Shown in pieces: positions 6,701 to 13,570 of a stretch of DNA of 20,120 nucleotides. A model generated the notes under the pieces. That model saw nothing but the letters and a program-made list of their open reading frames with translations. It searched no databases and was not told the DNA's origin. Source of the DNA: Bacillota bacterium (GTDB lineage: Bacteria > Bacillota > Clostridia > Christensenellales > Aristaeellaceae); assembly GCA_023460055.1 (NCBI GenBank), contig JAEWRJ010000020.1, positions 1-20,120 on the forward strand, in the 5' to 3' direction. Numbering within the stretch: the stretch's first letter is position 1; every line of letters begins with the position of its first letter. A program made the translations under genes and the position numbers.

Positions 6701-7736
6701 GGCAGAATTCTTAGCCCGGCTTCAAACAGCGCTCAGCCCGCTGAAGGCGCAGGAGCGCGAAGACGCTCTCGCCTATTATGATGAGTGGATCGAAGACAGA
6801 ATGCAGGACCGGGAGTGCCCTGAGGAGGAAGCGGTCGCCAGCCTTGCGCCGCCCGAGGAGATCGCCGCCAGTATCCTTGAAAACCACAGCCCGAAACAGG
6901 AGCCGAGGGAGGCTCCCGAAGCTGAAGGCACTCGCGTCATGACCGCTGACGGGGACCAGGTGCGCCGTGTGATGATCAGAACCAAGAACACGACGGTCAC
7001 CATCAAGCCCTCTGAAAGCCTTGAATTCACGCTCCGTTACAGCGAAGACGAGTTTCACAGCTATGACTGCGTGCTGGATAAAGGTGAGTTATCCCTGGAG
7101 CTTCGCCCGGCTGTGCGCTTTTTCGACTGGCACATCGGCCTGATCATCAGGCCCAGGCATACGATTGAGCTGAGCGTGCCGCGGGATTTCGCGGCGTCCA
7201 TCGACGCCCAGACAAGCAACGCGTCCCTTGGCATGGAAGGCATTGCCCTCTGGGGCACTCTGCGCCTGTGCACAAGCAATGATAAGCTGCAGGCAATAAA
7301 CCTTGAAGCCAAAGAGATCGACCTGCATACGTCAAACAGCGCGCTGACGGCAGAGTCGCTGAGAAGCGGGGGAACCATCGCGCTGAAAACAAGCAACGGC
7401 CGTGTGGACGCAAATGAGCTTCACGCAGGCAAGACGATTTCTATTCAAACATCCAACGGCCGCGTCAACGCTGACAAGCTGACCGGCGGGGTATCCATCC
7501 GCATTCAAAGCTCAAACAACCCGCTGCATGTTTCGGGGCTTGAGGCAAACAACCTGACCCTGATCACATCCAATGCTTCCATTTCCGGCAGCGTAAAGGG
7601 CAGCGCTTCGGATTATACGGTTCACAGCGGCACCAGCAACGCGAAAAACAGCTTGTCGGAACATAAGCACAGCGGCGAAAAGCTATTGGACGCGCGCACA
7701 AGCAACGGCTCGATCAAGCTGGAGTTTGAGGGCTGA
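6693..7736 (+). CDS. DUF1700 (HAAS-like) plus DUF4097 beta-helix protein
   Basis: Protein of 347 residues with two parts. Residues 1-63 form an all-helical DUF1700/HAAS-type domain (MNKAEFLARLQTAL, then YYDEWIEDRM and EEEAVASLAPPEEIAASIL), which usually interacts with the partner PadR. After a charged linker (64-90), residues about 91-347 are a DUF4097 putative beta-helical domain. This holds nine (T/S)SN triplets at residues 174, 194, 213, 233, 253, 273, 292, 314 and 336, a spacing of 19-22 that suggests an asparagine/threonine ladder on a right-handed beta helix. No signal peptide or transmembrane helix is visible, although many relatives have membrane helices between the two parts. GGGAGGATCACC precedes the ATG. 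The role is unknown; co-expression with PadR suggests a sensing or co-regulator function. Confidence 0.85.
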   Translation: MNKAEFLARLQTALSPLKAQEREDALAYYDEWIEDRMQDRECPEEEAVASLAPPEEIAASILENHSPKQEPREAPEAEGTRVMTADGDQVRRVMIRTKNTTVTIKPSESLEFTLRYSEDEFHSYDCVLDKGELSLELRPAVRFFDWHIGLIIRPRHTIELSVPRDFAASIDAQTSNASLGMEGIALWGTLRLCTSNDKLQAINLEAKEIDLHTSNSALTAESLRSGGTIALKTSNGRVDANELHAGKTISIQTSNGRVNADKLTGGVSIRIQSSNNPLHVSGLEANNLTLITSNASISGSVKGSASDYTVHSGTSNAKNSLSEHKHSGEKLLDARTSNGSIKLEFEG

Positions 7737-7762
7737 ACCCTCTCGAAAGCCCCGTAAACAGG

Positions 7763-7796
7763 CAATGCCCGGCGCGAAAACTCGCACCGGGCATTG
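7763..7796. terminator. Hairpin between convergent genes
   Basis: A perfect 10-bp stem (CAATGCCCGG at 7763-7772, CCGGGCATTG at 7787-7796) with a 14-nt loop lies between the DUF4097 gene and the minus-strand thioredoxin gene. The plus strand continues with TTTACC and the minus strand with TGTTTACG, so T-tracts are short on both sides. It probably serves as a bidirectional terminator. Confidence 0.65.
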
Positions 7797-7809
7797 TTTA
7801 CCTTGAGGA

Positions 7810-8118
7810 TCAGTCGATCATCTGAAGGATAGACTCCTTGGGGCGGGCCCCAACGGCGGTCTTGTAAATGCTGCCCTTCTTAAATACGATCAGGGTGGGG
7901 ATGCTGCGCACGCCATACTGCTGCGCAAGCGCCTGCTGATCATCCACATTAACCTTGCCTACCTTAAAGGCTGTGTTTTCCTTCGCGATCTCCTCAACAA
8001 TAGGGGAGACCATGCGGCAGGGGCCGCACCATTCTGCCCAAAAGTCCACCAATACGGGGGTTTCTGATTGTAAAACTTCCTGATTGAAATTCTGTTGCGT
8101 GAGAGTGATTACCGACAT
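7810..8118 (-). CDS. trxA: Thioredoxin
   Basis: Cytoplasmic thiol-disulfide oxidoreductase of 102 residues, the standard size of a single-domain thioredoxin. The redox motif is WCGPC with cysteines 31 and 34, preceded by VDFWAEW, and the conserved cis-proline is P74 in RSIPTLIVF. It would be reduced by thioredoxin reductase, which is not in the window, and would serve ribonucleotide reductase, peroxiredoxins and similar partners. AAGGTGG lies upstream of the ATG. It appears monocistronic and diverges from the DUF4956 gene. Confidence 0.95.
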   Translation of the reverse strand: MSVITLTQQNFNQEVLQSETPVLVDFWAEWCGPCRMVSPIVEEIAKENTAFKVGKVNVDDQQALAQQYGVRSIPTLIVFKKGSIYKTAVGARPKESILQMID

Positions 8119-8171
8119 CTCGCTTCCACCTTTCTAGCACTTAACGTGTTTCAGAATCAATATACCCCGCC

Positions 8172-8200
8172 AATGTATTTCATAATCATCCGAATGTAAA
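8172..8200 (-). promoter_or_regulatory. Possible thioredoxin promoter
   Basis: On the minus strand, TTTACA (8200-8195) and TACATT (8177-8172) are 17 bp apart. The match is partial. A TATATT further downstream, near 8158, lacks a good -35, so this is the best candidate rather than a firm call. Confidence 0.35.
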
Positions 8201-8257
8201 AATCCGCCATGTCTTTCATGCTGCATTTTTTGTTCACGCACAGCCCCGGCAGTATGG

Positions 8258-8286
8258 TTGGACTTTGCGCGGGTTTGCTGTATAAT
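8258..8286 (+). promoter_or_regulatory. Promoter of the DUF4956-VTC operon
   Basis: TTGGAC (8258-8263) and a perfect TATAAT (8281-8286) are separated by 17 bp. The start of transcription would be near 8293, which rules out the longer reading frame that begins at 8258 and supports the ATG at 8321. Confidence 0.78.
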
Positions 8287-8320
8287 GCCAGAGAACGCGA
8301 GCCTACGCATGGGAGGAATT

Positions 8321-9025
8321 ATGTTGTCTTTAGCCCTTTTAACCGAGCAGGTCACACTATCAAAGCAGAGCATCGCCAGCGGCTGGTGGAGCGCTCAATT
8401 CGCCAGCTTTACCCCGCAGGATGTGGCCCTGGTGCTGCTGTTCTCGCTGATTGCCAGCCTGATCATCCTGACCGTATACCGCCGCACCTTCAAAGGTGTC
8501 ATCTACAACCCCACATTCGGCACGACGCTGATCCTGCTCACGCTGGTCACCGGCCCCGTGGTCATGGCGATCGGCTCCAACGTGGCCCTGTCCATGGGCA
8601 TGGTCGGCGCTCTGTCCATCGTGCGCTTCCGCACAGCCGTGAAGGAGCCGCTGGATACGGCCTATATGTTCTGGGCCATCACCATGGGCATCATCATCGG
8701 CACCAAGTCCTACGTCATCGCGATGGGCGTGGTGATCGGTATTTCCATCATCATGCTGGGCCTGTCGATGTTCCGCTCCCGCGCCAGCGAAAACTACCTG
8801 CTTGTGCTGCACTATGACCCCTCCGCCGAGCAGGAGATCGACGCCGAGTTGCACCGCGGCGTGCGCGCCTACCGCGTCCGCTCCAAGACCATCACGCGCT
8901 CCGGCGCCGAGATGACGGTGGATATGCGTCTCAGCCAGCGCACAGATATCGTCAGCCACATGCTGGATATCTCCGGCGTGCATGATGCCACCCTGGTCTC
9001 CTGCCAGAACGAATCAGCGGTTTGA
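8321..9025 (+). CDS. DUF4956 membrane protein
   Basis: Integral membrane protein of 234 residues. Hydrophobic segments are visible at about residues 30-47 (ALVLLFSLIASLIILTVY), 65-82 (TLILLTLVTGPVVMAIG), 85-98 (ALSMGMVGALSIV) and 115-145 (FWAITMGIIIGTKSYV and beyond). A soluble C-terminal domain of about 80 residues follows, resembling an ACT-like or regulatory fold. The conserved stretch MVGALSIVRFRTAVKEPLD is the hallmark of DUF4956. The biochemical role of the family is not established; it regularly sits beside VTC-domain genes, as here. The ATG at 8321 follows GGGAGGAATT. The stop is 3 nt from the VTC gene start, so the two should be coupled and may form one complex. Confidence 0.85.
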   Translation: MLSLALLTEQVTLSKQSIASGWWSAQFASFTPQDVALVLLFSLIASLIILTVYRRTFKGVIYNPTFGTTLILLTLVTGPVVMAIGSNVALSMGMVGALSIVRFRTAVKEPLDTAYMFWAITMGIIIGTKSYVIAMGVVIGISIIMLGLSMFRSRASENYLLVLHYDPSAEQEIDAELHRGVRAYRVRSKTITRSGAEMTVDMRLSQRTDIVSHMLDISGVHDATLVSCQNESAV

Positions 9026-9028
9026 GCC

Positions 9029-9733
9029 ATGGCTTTAGCCGCCCGTCACGAACTTAAATATTTCATATCCCAGGGACAGTATCAGATTCTGTCCCGACTT
9101 TTAGGCCAGGTGCTTTGGCCCGATGAGCACGCGGATGAGCAAAACGAGTATCACATCCGCTCGCTCTATTTTGATACCATCTCAGACGCCGCGCTCCATG
9201 AGAAGGTCTCCGGCGTGGCGGACCGAAACAAGTATCGCATCCGGTTTTACAATTTCTCCGACCGCTTTATCCGCATGGAGTGCAAAACCAAGATCGATAC
9301 CTATATCTCCAAGCGCTCGGTGCCCATTACCCGCGAGCTGTGCGAGCAGCTGATCGCGGGCGACCCTGCCGGGCTTGAGCACTCCGCCTCAGGCCTGATG
9401 CGCGACGTGTTCCGCGAGATGCGCATCAATCTGCTGCGGCCGGCCGTCGTGGTCGATTATGTGCGCGAAGCCTACGTGCACCCGGCGGAAGAAGTGCGCA
9501 TCACCTTTGACAAGCAGCTGCGCTCGGGCCTTGCCGGGACCGATATATTCAACCCTCACCTCCCCGTCTATCCCCCCTTTAAGAACCCCGATCAGATCAT
9601 CCTGGAGGTCAAGTTCAACCGTCTGCTGCCGGGCTATATCTCAGCCCTCTTGTCGCAGGCGGCCGGTACAGCGCACCGCAGCGCTATATCCAAGTATGTG
9701 ATCTGCCGCCAGTATGAGGGGCTGGATTATTAA
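9029..9733 (+). CDS. VTC-domain polyphosphate polymerase-like protein
   Basis: Protein of 234 residues comprising a single VTC domain, the triphosphate-tunnel fold that makes polyphosphate from ATP in yeast Vtc4. The charged residues expected to line the tunnel are visible in order: RHELKYFI near the start, IRSLYFDT, KYRIRFYNF, RMECKTKID, VVDYVREAY, VRITFDKQLR, and ILEVKFNRLLP near the end. In bacteria the product of such proteins has rarely been tested, so polyphosphate synthesis is an inference from fold and residues. There is no membrane segment; the neighbouring DUF4956 protein could supply the anchor. Translation probably depends on coupling to that gene, since no strong ribosome-binding site precedes the ATG. 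Confidence 0.85.
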   Translation: MALAARHELKYFISQGQYQILSRLLGQVLWPDEHADEQNEYHIRSLYFDTISDAALHEKVSGVADRNKYRIRFYNFSDRFIRMECKTKIDTYISKRSVPITRELCEQLIAGDPAGLEHSASGLMRDVFREMRINLLRPAVVVDYVREAYVHPAEEVRITFDKQLRSGLAGTDIFNPHLPVYPPFKNPDQIILEVKFNRLLPGYISALLSQAAGTAHRSAISKYVICRQYEGLDY

Positions 9734-9762
9734 AACCTAACAAAAAAACAAGGAGATGTCCC

Positions 9763-11115
9763 TTGCAAAAAAATGAGGTGCTGACCCTGACCGTAGACTC
9801 CTTCAGCAGCGAAGCCGAGGGGGTTTGCAGGCATCAGGGGCAGGTTGTTTTTGTCCTCGGCGCCCTGCCCGGTGAAAAGATCAGGGCCCTGATCGTCAAA
9901 ACGCAAAAGACGCATGCCTTCGGCAAGCTTCTGGAGGTCATTGCCCCGAGCGAGCGGCGGCAGACGCCGCCCTGCCCTTATTATCCGCGCTGCGGCGGCT
10001 GCGGCACCCAACACATGAGCTATGAGACGGAGCTTCAGATGAAGCGCCAGCATGTGCGGGACGCGCTTTCGCGCATCGGCGGGCTTGATGTTGAGGTCCC
10101 TGAGGTCATCCGCATGGAAACGCCCTGGCACTACCGCAACAAGACTTCCCAGCCCGTCACGCTGCTGCACGGCGAACCGGTTGTCGGCTTTTATGAGCGC
10201 CGCAGCCACCGCGTGATCGCGACAGAAGAATGCCTGATCGCTATGCCGCAGTCAGACAAGGCAGCGGGCATTGTGACCGCCTGGATGAAGACTTGCGCAG
10301 TCGCCCCCTATGACGAGGAAAGCCACAGCGGTCTGGTCCGCCATGTGATGACGCGGGTGAACCACCTGGGCGAGTGCATGGTCACCCTGATCATCAACGG
10401 TGAAACGCTGCCGCGTCAGGAGGAACTGATCACAGCCTTGTCTCGGGACCTGCCCGGTTTCATCTCGCTGTGCGTATCCGCCAACACGCAAAGGGGCAAT
10501 ACCATCCTGGGCACAGGCTACAGGACACTGTGGGGCGCGCCAAGGCTGAAAGATCGCCTCTGCGGCTTTGATTTTTCGCTCAGTCCCCTGTCTTTCTTTC
10601 AGATCAACCGCGCGCAGGCAGAAACGCTTTACTTTAAGGCCCTGGAGATGTCAAAGGTGAAACCCAATGACCTGGTGATCGATCTGTACTGCGGCGCGGG
10701 GACGATCAGTTCCCTGTTCGCCTCCAAATGCAGGGAAGTCATCGGCATCGAGATCGTGCCCCAGGCCATTGAGGACGCCAGGGAAAACGCGAAACGCAAC
10801 GGGATAGGCAACGTCCGCTTTATGCAGGGGGCCGCTGAAACCTTGATGCCGCAGCTGGCCGCCGAAGGGCACAGGCCTGACATCATCGTGCTCGATCCCC
10901 CGCGCAAAGGCGCGGCACCTGAGGTGTTGGATGCCATAACAGCGGCTTCTCCTGAAAAAATCGTCTATGTCAGCTGCAACCCGGTCACCCAGGCGAGGGA
11001 CGCCAGGATACTGTGCGATGCCGGGTACCGCGCCGCCGCCTGCCAGAGCGTGGATATGTTCTGCGCTACGCCCGATGTCGAGAATATTCTACTGTTTGAA
11101 AGGGCGATCCCTTGA
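9763..11115 (+). CDS. rlmD: 23S rRNA (uracil-5-)-methyltransferase, RlmD/TrmA family
   Basis: SAM-dependent enzyme of 450 residues that methylates C5 of a uracil in 23S rRNA or tRNA. Residues 1-60 form a TRAM RNA-binding domain. Four cysteines that would hold a 4Fe-4S cluster are at 71, 77, 80 (CPYYPRCGGCGTQH) and 157. The SAM site is DLYCGAGT (307-314). DPPRKG (378-383) and SCNP with nucleophile C405 complete the active site. Firmicutes may carry one or two such paralogues (RlmCD type) covering U747 and U1939, so the exact target is uncertain. The start is TTG at 9763, with AAGGAG 7 nt upstream; the first in-frame ATG lies well inside the TRAM domain. The stop overlaps the MATE gene start. 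Confidence 0.88.
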   Translation: MQKNEVLTLTVDSFSSEAEGVCRHQGQVVFVLGALPGEKIRALIVKTQKTHAFGKLLEVIAPSERRQTPPCPYYPRCGGCGTQHMSYETELQMKRQHVRDALSRIGGLDVEVPEVIRMETPWHYRNKTSQPVTLLHGEPVVGFYERRSHRVIATEECLIAMPQSDKAAGIVTAWMKTCAVAPYDEESHSGLVRHVMTRVNHLGECMVTLIINGETLPRQEELITALSRDLPGFISLCVSANTQRGNTILGTGYRTLWGAPRLKDRLCGFDFSLSPLSFFQINRAQAETLYFKALEMSKVKPNDLVIDLYCGAGTISSLFASKCREVIGIEIVPQAIEDARENAKRNGIGNVRFMQGAAETLMPQLAAEGHRPDIIVLDPPRKGAAPEVLDAITAASPEKIVYVSCNPVTQARDARILCDAGYRAAACQSVDMFCATPDVENILLFERAIP

Positions 11116-12470
11116 AAAGCCTCCGGGATGATCCGCGCTATGGGATGTTCCCCAACGCACGTCTGAAAAGGCTGGTCATGCCGCTGGTGATCGAGCAGGC
11201 GGCGTTGGTGGTGGTTGGCCTGGTGGACGCGGTCATGCTCTCTTCCATCGACCACGATGCCTTTTCGGCGATCTCCCTGGTTGATATGATCAACAACCTG
11301 ATCAGCCAGATTTTTATGGCCATCGGTGCCGGCGGGGCTATTCTGGCCGCCCAGTTCATCGGAAAAAAAGACAGACAAAGCGCTGTCTCCATTGCCACCC
11401 AGGCGGGCCTGCTGGCGATCGCCGTCTCGCTGTCGCTGACATTGGCTGCGCTTATATTCAACGGCCCGCTGCTTCGCGTGCTTTATCCCAAGGTCAGCGG
11501 CGGTATCATGGGTTATTCGCGTATCTACTTCGCGCTGGTTGCCGCATCCTACCCCTTTTACGCGCTGTACAGCTGCGGCTGCAACCTGCTCTACGCGCAG
11601 AGCAACAGCCGCGCCTCGATGATCTCCAGCTTTACCATGTACCTGTCAAAGGTACTGATGAACCTGCTTTTTATCTCTGTCTTTCGGATGGGGGTCTGGG
11701 GCATCGGCCTGTCAACCATCATCTCCCGCGCGATCGGCGCTTTCATGACCACGCATGTCCTGCTCCACCCCGATTCGCTGATCCACTACGAGCGGCCCTT
11801 CTCCATCAGGAGGCTGCTGGATATCGACAGGCGCATGATCCGCGTGGCCTGGCCCGCCGCTGCTGAAAACAGCCTGTTCCTGCTGGGCAAGCTGATCGTC
11901 GGCATGATGGTCGCGGGCTTTTCCGGCATCATGATCGCGGCCAACTCTGCCGCCAACACCATCAGCACCATCGTCAACGTGCCGACCAACGCGCTCAGCC
12001 TGGCCACCATCACGGTCGTAGGCCAATGCGTTGGCGCCGGAAAAATGGAGGAGGCGCGCTATAACGCCATGCGCCTGCTGAAGCTCACCTATATCGCGCA
12101 CTTCTTCATGTCAGCCGCGCTGTTTGCCCTGACCGTTCCCCTGGTAGGGATGCTCAGGCTCCCGGCCGAGTCTTCCCAAACTGCCATTGATCTGCTGCGT
12201 GTCTACTTCTGCCTCACCTTTATATTCGAGCCGGGCGCTTTCGGCCTGCCCAACAGCCTGCGCGCTTCAGGCGACAACAAATACACCATGTACGCTTCCA
12301 TCTTCAGCATGGCGGTTTTCCGCGTGGGCTTCTCCTTCCTGTTTACACAGGTGCTGAATATGGGCATGCATGGCATATGGTATGGCATGTATATTGACTG
12401 GGCAACGCGAACAGCGCTCTTTATCCGCCGCTACAGAAGCGGAAAGTGGGAGCGGCACGTTTTGGTATAA
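11112..12470 (+). CDS. MATE family multidrug/toxic compound efflux transporter
   Basis: Membrane protein of 452 residues with about 12 hydrophobic segments in two similar halves, the MATE arrangement. It carries typical patterns such as MPLVIEQAALVVVGLVDAVMLSSID in the first helix region, and internal repeats including FMAIGAGGAILAAQFIGKKD and VPTNALSLATITVVGQCVGAGKMEEA. Family members export cationic drugs or metabolites in exchange for Na+ or H+; the substrate here is unknown. The TTG at 11112 overlaps the rlmD stop (TTGA), with AAAGGG a few bases upstream. An ATG at 11145 is an alternative with a poorer ribosome-binding site. It is the last gene of the plus-strand run that begins with DUF4956, and is followed by the palindromic element. 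Confidence 0.88.
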   Translation: MKSLRDDPRYGMFPNARLKRLVMPLVIEQAALVVVGLVDAVMLSSIDHDAFSAISLVDMINNLISQIFMAIGAGGAILAAQFIGKKDRQSAVSIATQAGLLAIAVSLSLTLAALIFNGPLLRVLYPKVSGGIMGYSRIYFALVAASYPFYALYSCGCNLLYAQSNSRASMISSFTMYLSKVLMNLLFISVFRMGVWGIGLSTIISRAIGAFMTTHVLLHPDSLIHYERPFSIRRLLDIDRRMIRVAWPAAAENSLFLLGKLIVGMMVAGFSGIMIAANSAANTISTIVNVPTNALSLATITVVGQCVGAGKMEEARYNAMRLLKLTYIAHFFMSAALFALTVPLVGMLRLPAESSQTAIDLLRVYFCLTFIFEPGAFGLPNSLRASGDNKYTMYASIFSMAVFRVGFSFLFTQVLNMGMHGIWYGMYIDWATRTALFIRRYRSGKWERHVLV

Positions 12471-12478
12471 TACGCTCT

Positions 12479-12640
12479 AAACTGATGGAAAACGTAAATG
12501 CATCCAAAGCAGAGAGTTATTTTGTCTCTGGGCGAGGAGCAAACGAAGGGAAGCGTAGCAGAGCTACGCTGACTGAGCAGCGACAAAGCACAGGGGCAAA
12601 AGAACCGATGCGACGAAGCATTTATGTTTGGAATCAGTTT
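12479..12640. repeat. 162-bp palindromic element filling the MATE/glutamate-operon gap
   Basis: Outer arms of 23 bp (12479-12501 and 12618-12640) match as inverted repeats at 19 of 23 positions. A second arm pair (12516-12533 and 12588-12605) matches at 14 of 18. The centre is a perfect 7-bp stem, AGCGTAG (12552-12558) and CTACGCT (12564-12570), around CAGAG. Purine-rich segments that resemble each other (12534-12548 and 12575-12588) lie between the inner stem and the second arms. The right end overlaps the stop codon of the minus-strand P-loop gene. No reading frame in it looks real. It could be a repetitive palindromic element, a bidirectional terminator or a structured RNA. Confidence 0.75.
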
Positions 12641-13569
12641 CACAGCTTGTCTATCTTGTTCAGATCCCTGATTCCCTTGGCCTTTCCATCTCCGACGAGG
12701 CCGACCAAAAGATAGGTGTCGGTCAGTACATCATAATGCACCTGCGGCAGCACGCGGAAGTTCTCAATCTTGCCGGTGGAAGATACGTGCATGCGCGGCC
12801 CGGTGCAGCGGTGCAGGTCTTCCCCGACGCGGATATGATCGTTATCCACGTAGCTGATGGGCAGGTCACGCTCAATTTTGCTTTTTACATAGTTTTCAAG
12901 CATTGCCAGATCAAATTGCGGCTGCTGCCTGAAGCGCAGCATAAAGCCGTGGCGTACGTCATCATGCTCGTATTCCTTATCCTTGATGCCCTGCTTGTCC
13001 AAAAAGCGCTCCGTCAGATCCTCCGCGCTGTGGGCCATGCGGCGGTACTTGATGGACTTATGCACGATATCCGCGATATCTTCCGGTTCCGGCCCGAACA
13101 GGGTGGGGCGGCAGACGATGATCTCATCGCCGATGCCGATCAGCAGCTGGGCGTTGACATTGAGCAGCGGATAGATCAATTCAAAGTGCTCCACCACAAC
13201 CCGCCGCCCTGCTGACAGCGCGTTTAATACCGCCTGCGCCAGCACATGCGGCTGGGTGAAGGCCTGTTCAAAGCGAACATCCAGATGGTAGGTATGCGGC
13301 TGGTAAAAGCCGGTCTCCCCCACCTCAAGCAAGGGGAGCGGGCGCACATTGACGCCACTGTCGTCATTGGTCAGCTCAAGCCCCGGAAACATGCCGCTGA
13401 CCAAAAGGCTCTTGCCCGAGCCCGCATCGCCGATGATGCCGATCAGGCGGTCAAAGGTATGCAGATGCCGCTGGGCGATCTGCATGCCCATCTGCGTCAT
13501 ACGAACATAGCCCCGCGGAGCAAAGTAAACGCTGTACAGCGGGCCGGGCTCGGGCCGCAGGAACGCCAC
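12640..13569 (-). CDS. P-loop protein with an alanyl-tRNA synthetase editing-like (SAD) domain
   Basis: Protein of 309 residues, last gene of the glutamate mutase operon. Residues 43-54 carry a Walker A motif (IGIIGDAGSGKS, K53), suggesting nucleotide binding. Residues about 178-275 resemble the second additional (editing) domain of alanyl-tRNA synthetase and AlaX. H180 in AHSAEDL corresponds to HxxxH, with aspartate replacing the second histidine. RHGFMLRF and IERDLPI match the middle of that domain. RCTGPRMHVSSTGKIENFRV (254-273) corresponds to CGGTHVxxTGxIGxFKI, with two extra residues between C255 and H261. I believe similar proteins are annotated in databases by this domain, but no function is known to me. 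The start is GTG at 13569, one base after the mal stop, so translation is probably coupled. The role in glutamate fermentation is an inference from position only. Confidence 0.75.
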   Translation of the reverse strand: MAFLRPEPGPLYSVYFAPRGYVRMTQMGMQIAQRHLHTFDRLIGIIGDAGSGKSLLVSGMFPGLELTNDDSGVNVRPLPLLEVGETGFYQPHTYHLDVRFEQAFTQPHVLAQAVLNALSAGRRVVVEHFELIYPLLNVNAQLLIGIGDEIIVCRPTLFGPEPEDIADIVHKSIKYRRMAHSAEDLTERFLDKQGIKDKEYEHDDVRHGFMLRFRQQPQFDLAMLENYVKSKIERDLPISYVDNDHIRVGEDLHRCTGPRMHVSSTGKIENFRVLPQVHYDVLTDTYLLVGLVGDGKAKGIRDLNKIDKL

Positions 13570-13570
13570 C

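Noticed and set aside
8134..8373. 79-codon minus-strand frame upstream of thioredoxin
   Set aside because: It covers the divergent promoter region, has no ribosome-binding site and no recognisable pattern.
8209..8817. Plus-strand frame overlapping the start of DUF4956
   Set aside because: It begins upstream of the promoter, has low-complexity His/Arg/Gly content, and conflicts with a clear membrane protein gene.
12479..12640. Insertion sequence or transposon remnant
   Set aside because: Inverted arms are present, but there is no transposase fragment and I could not identify a target-site duplication, so only a palindromic repeat or RNA element is claimed.
12628..13215. 195-codon plus-strand frame opposite the P-loop gene
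   Set aside because: The minus strand carries a Walker A motif and a continuous AlaRS-like domain; the plus-strand frame has no such signals.
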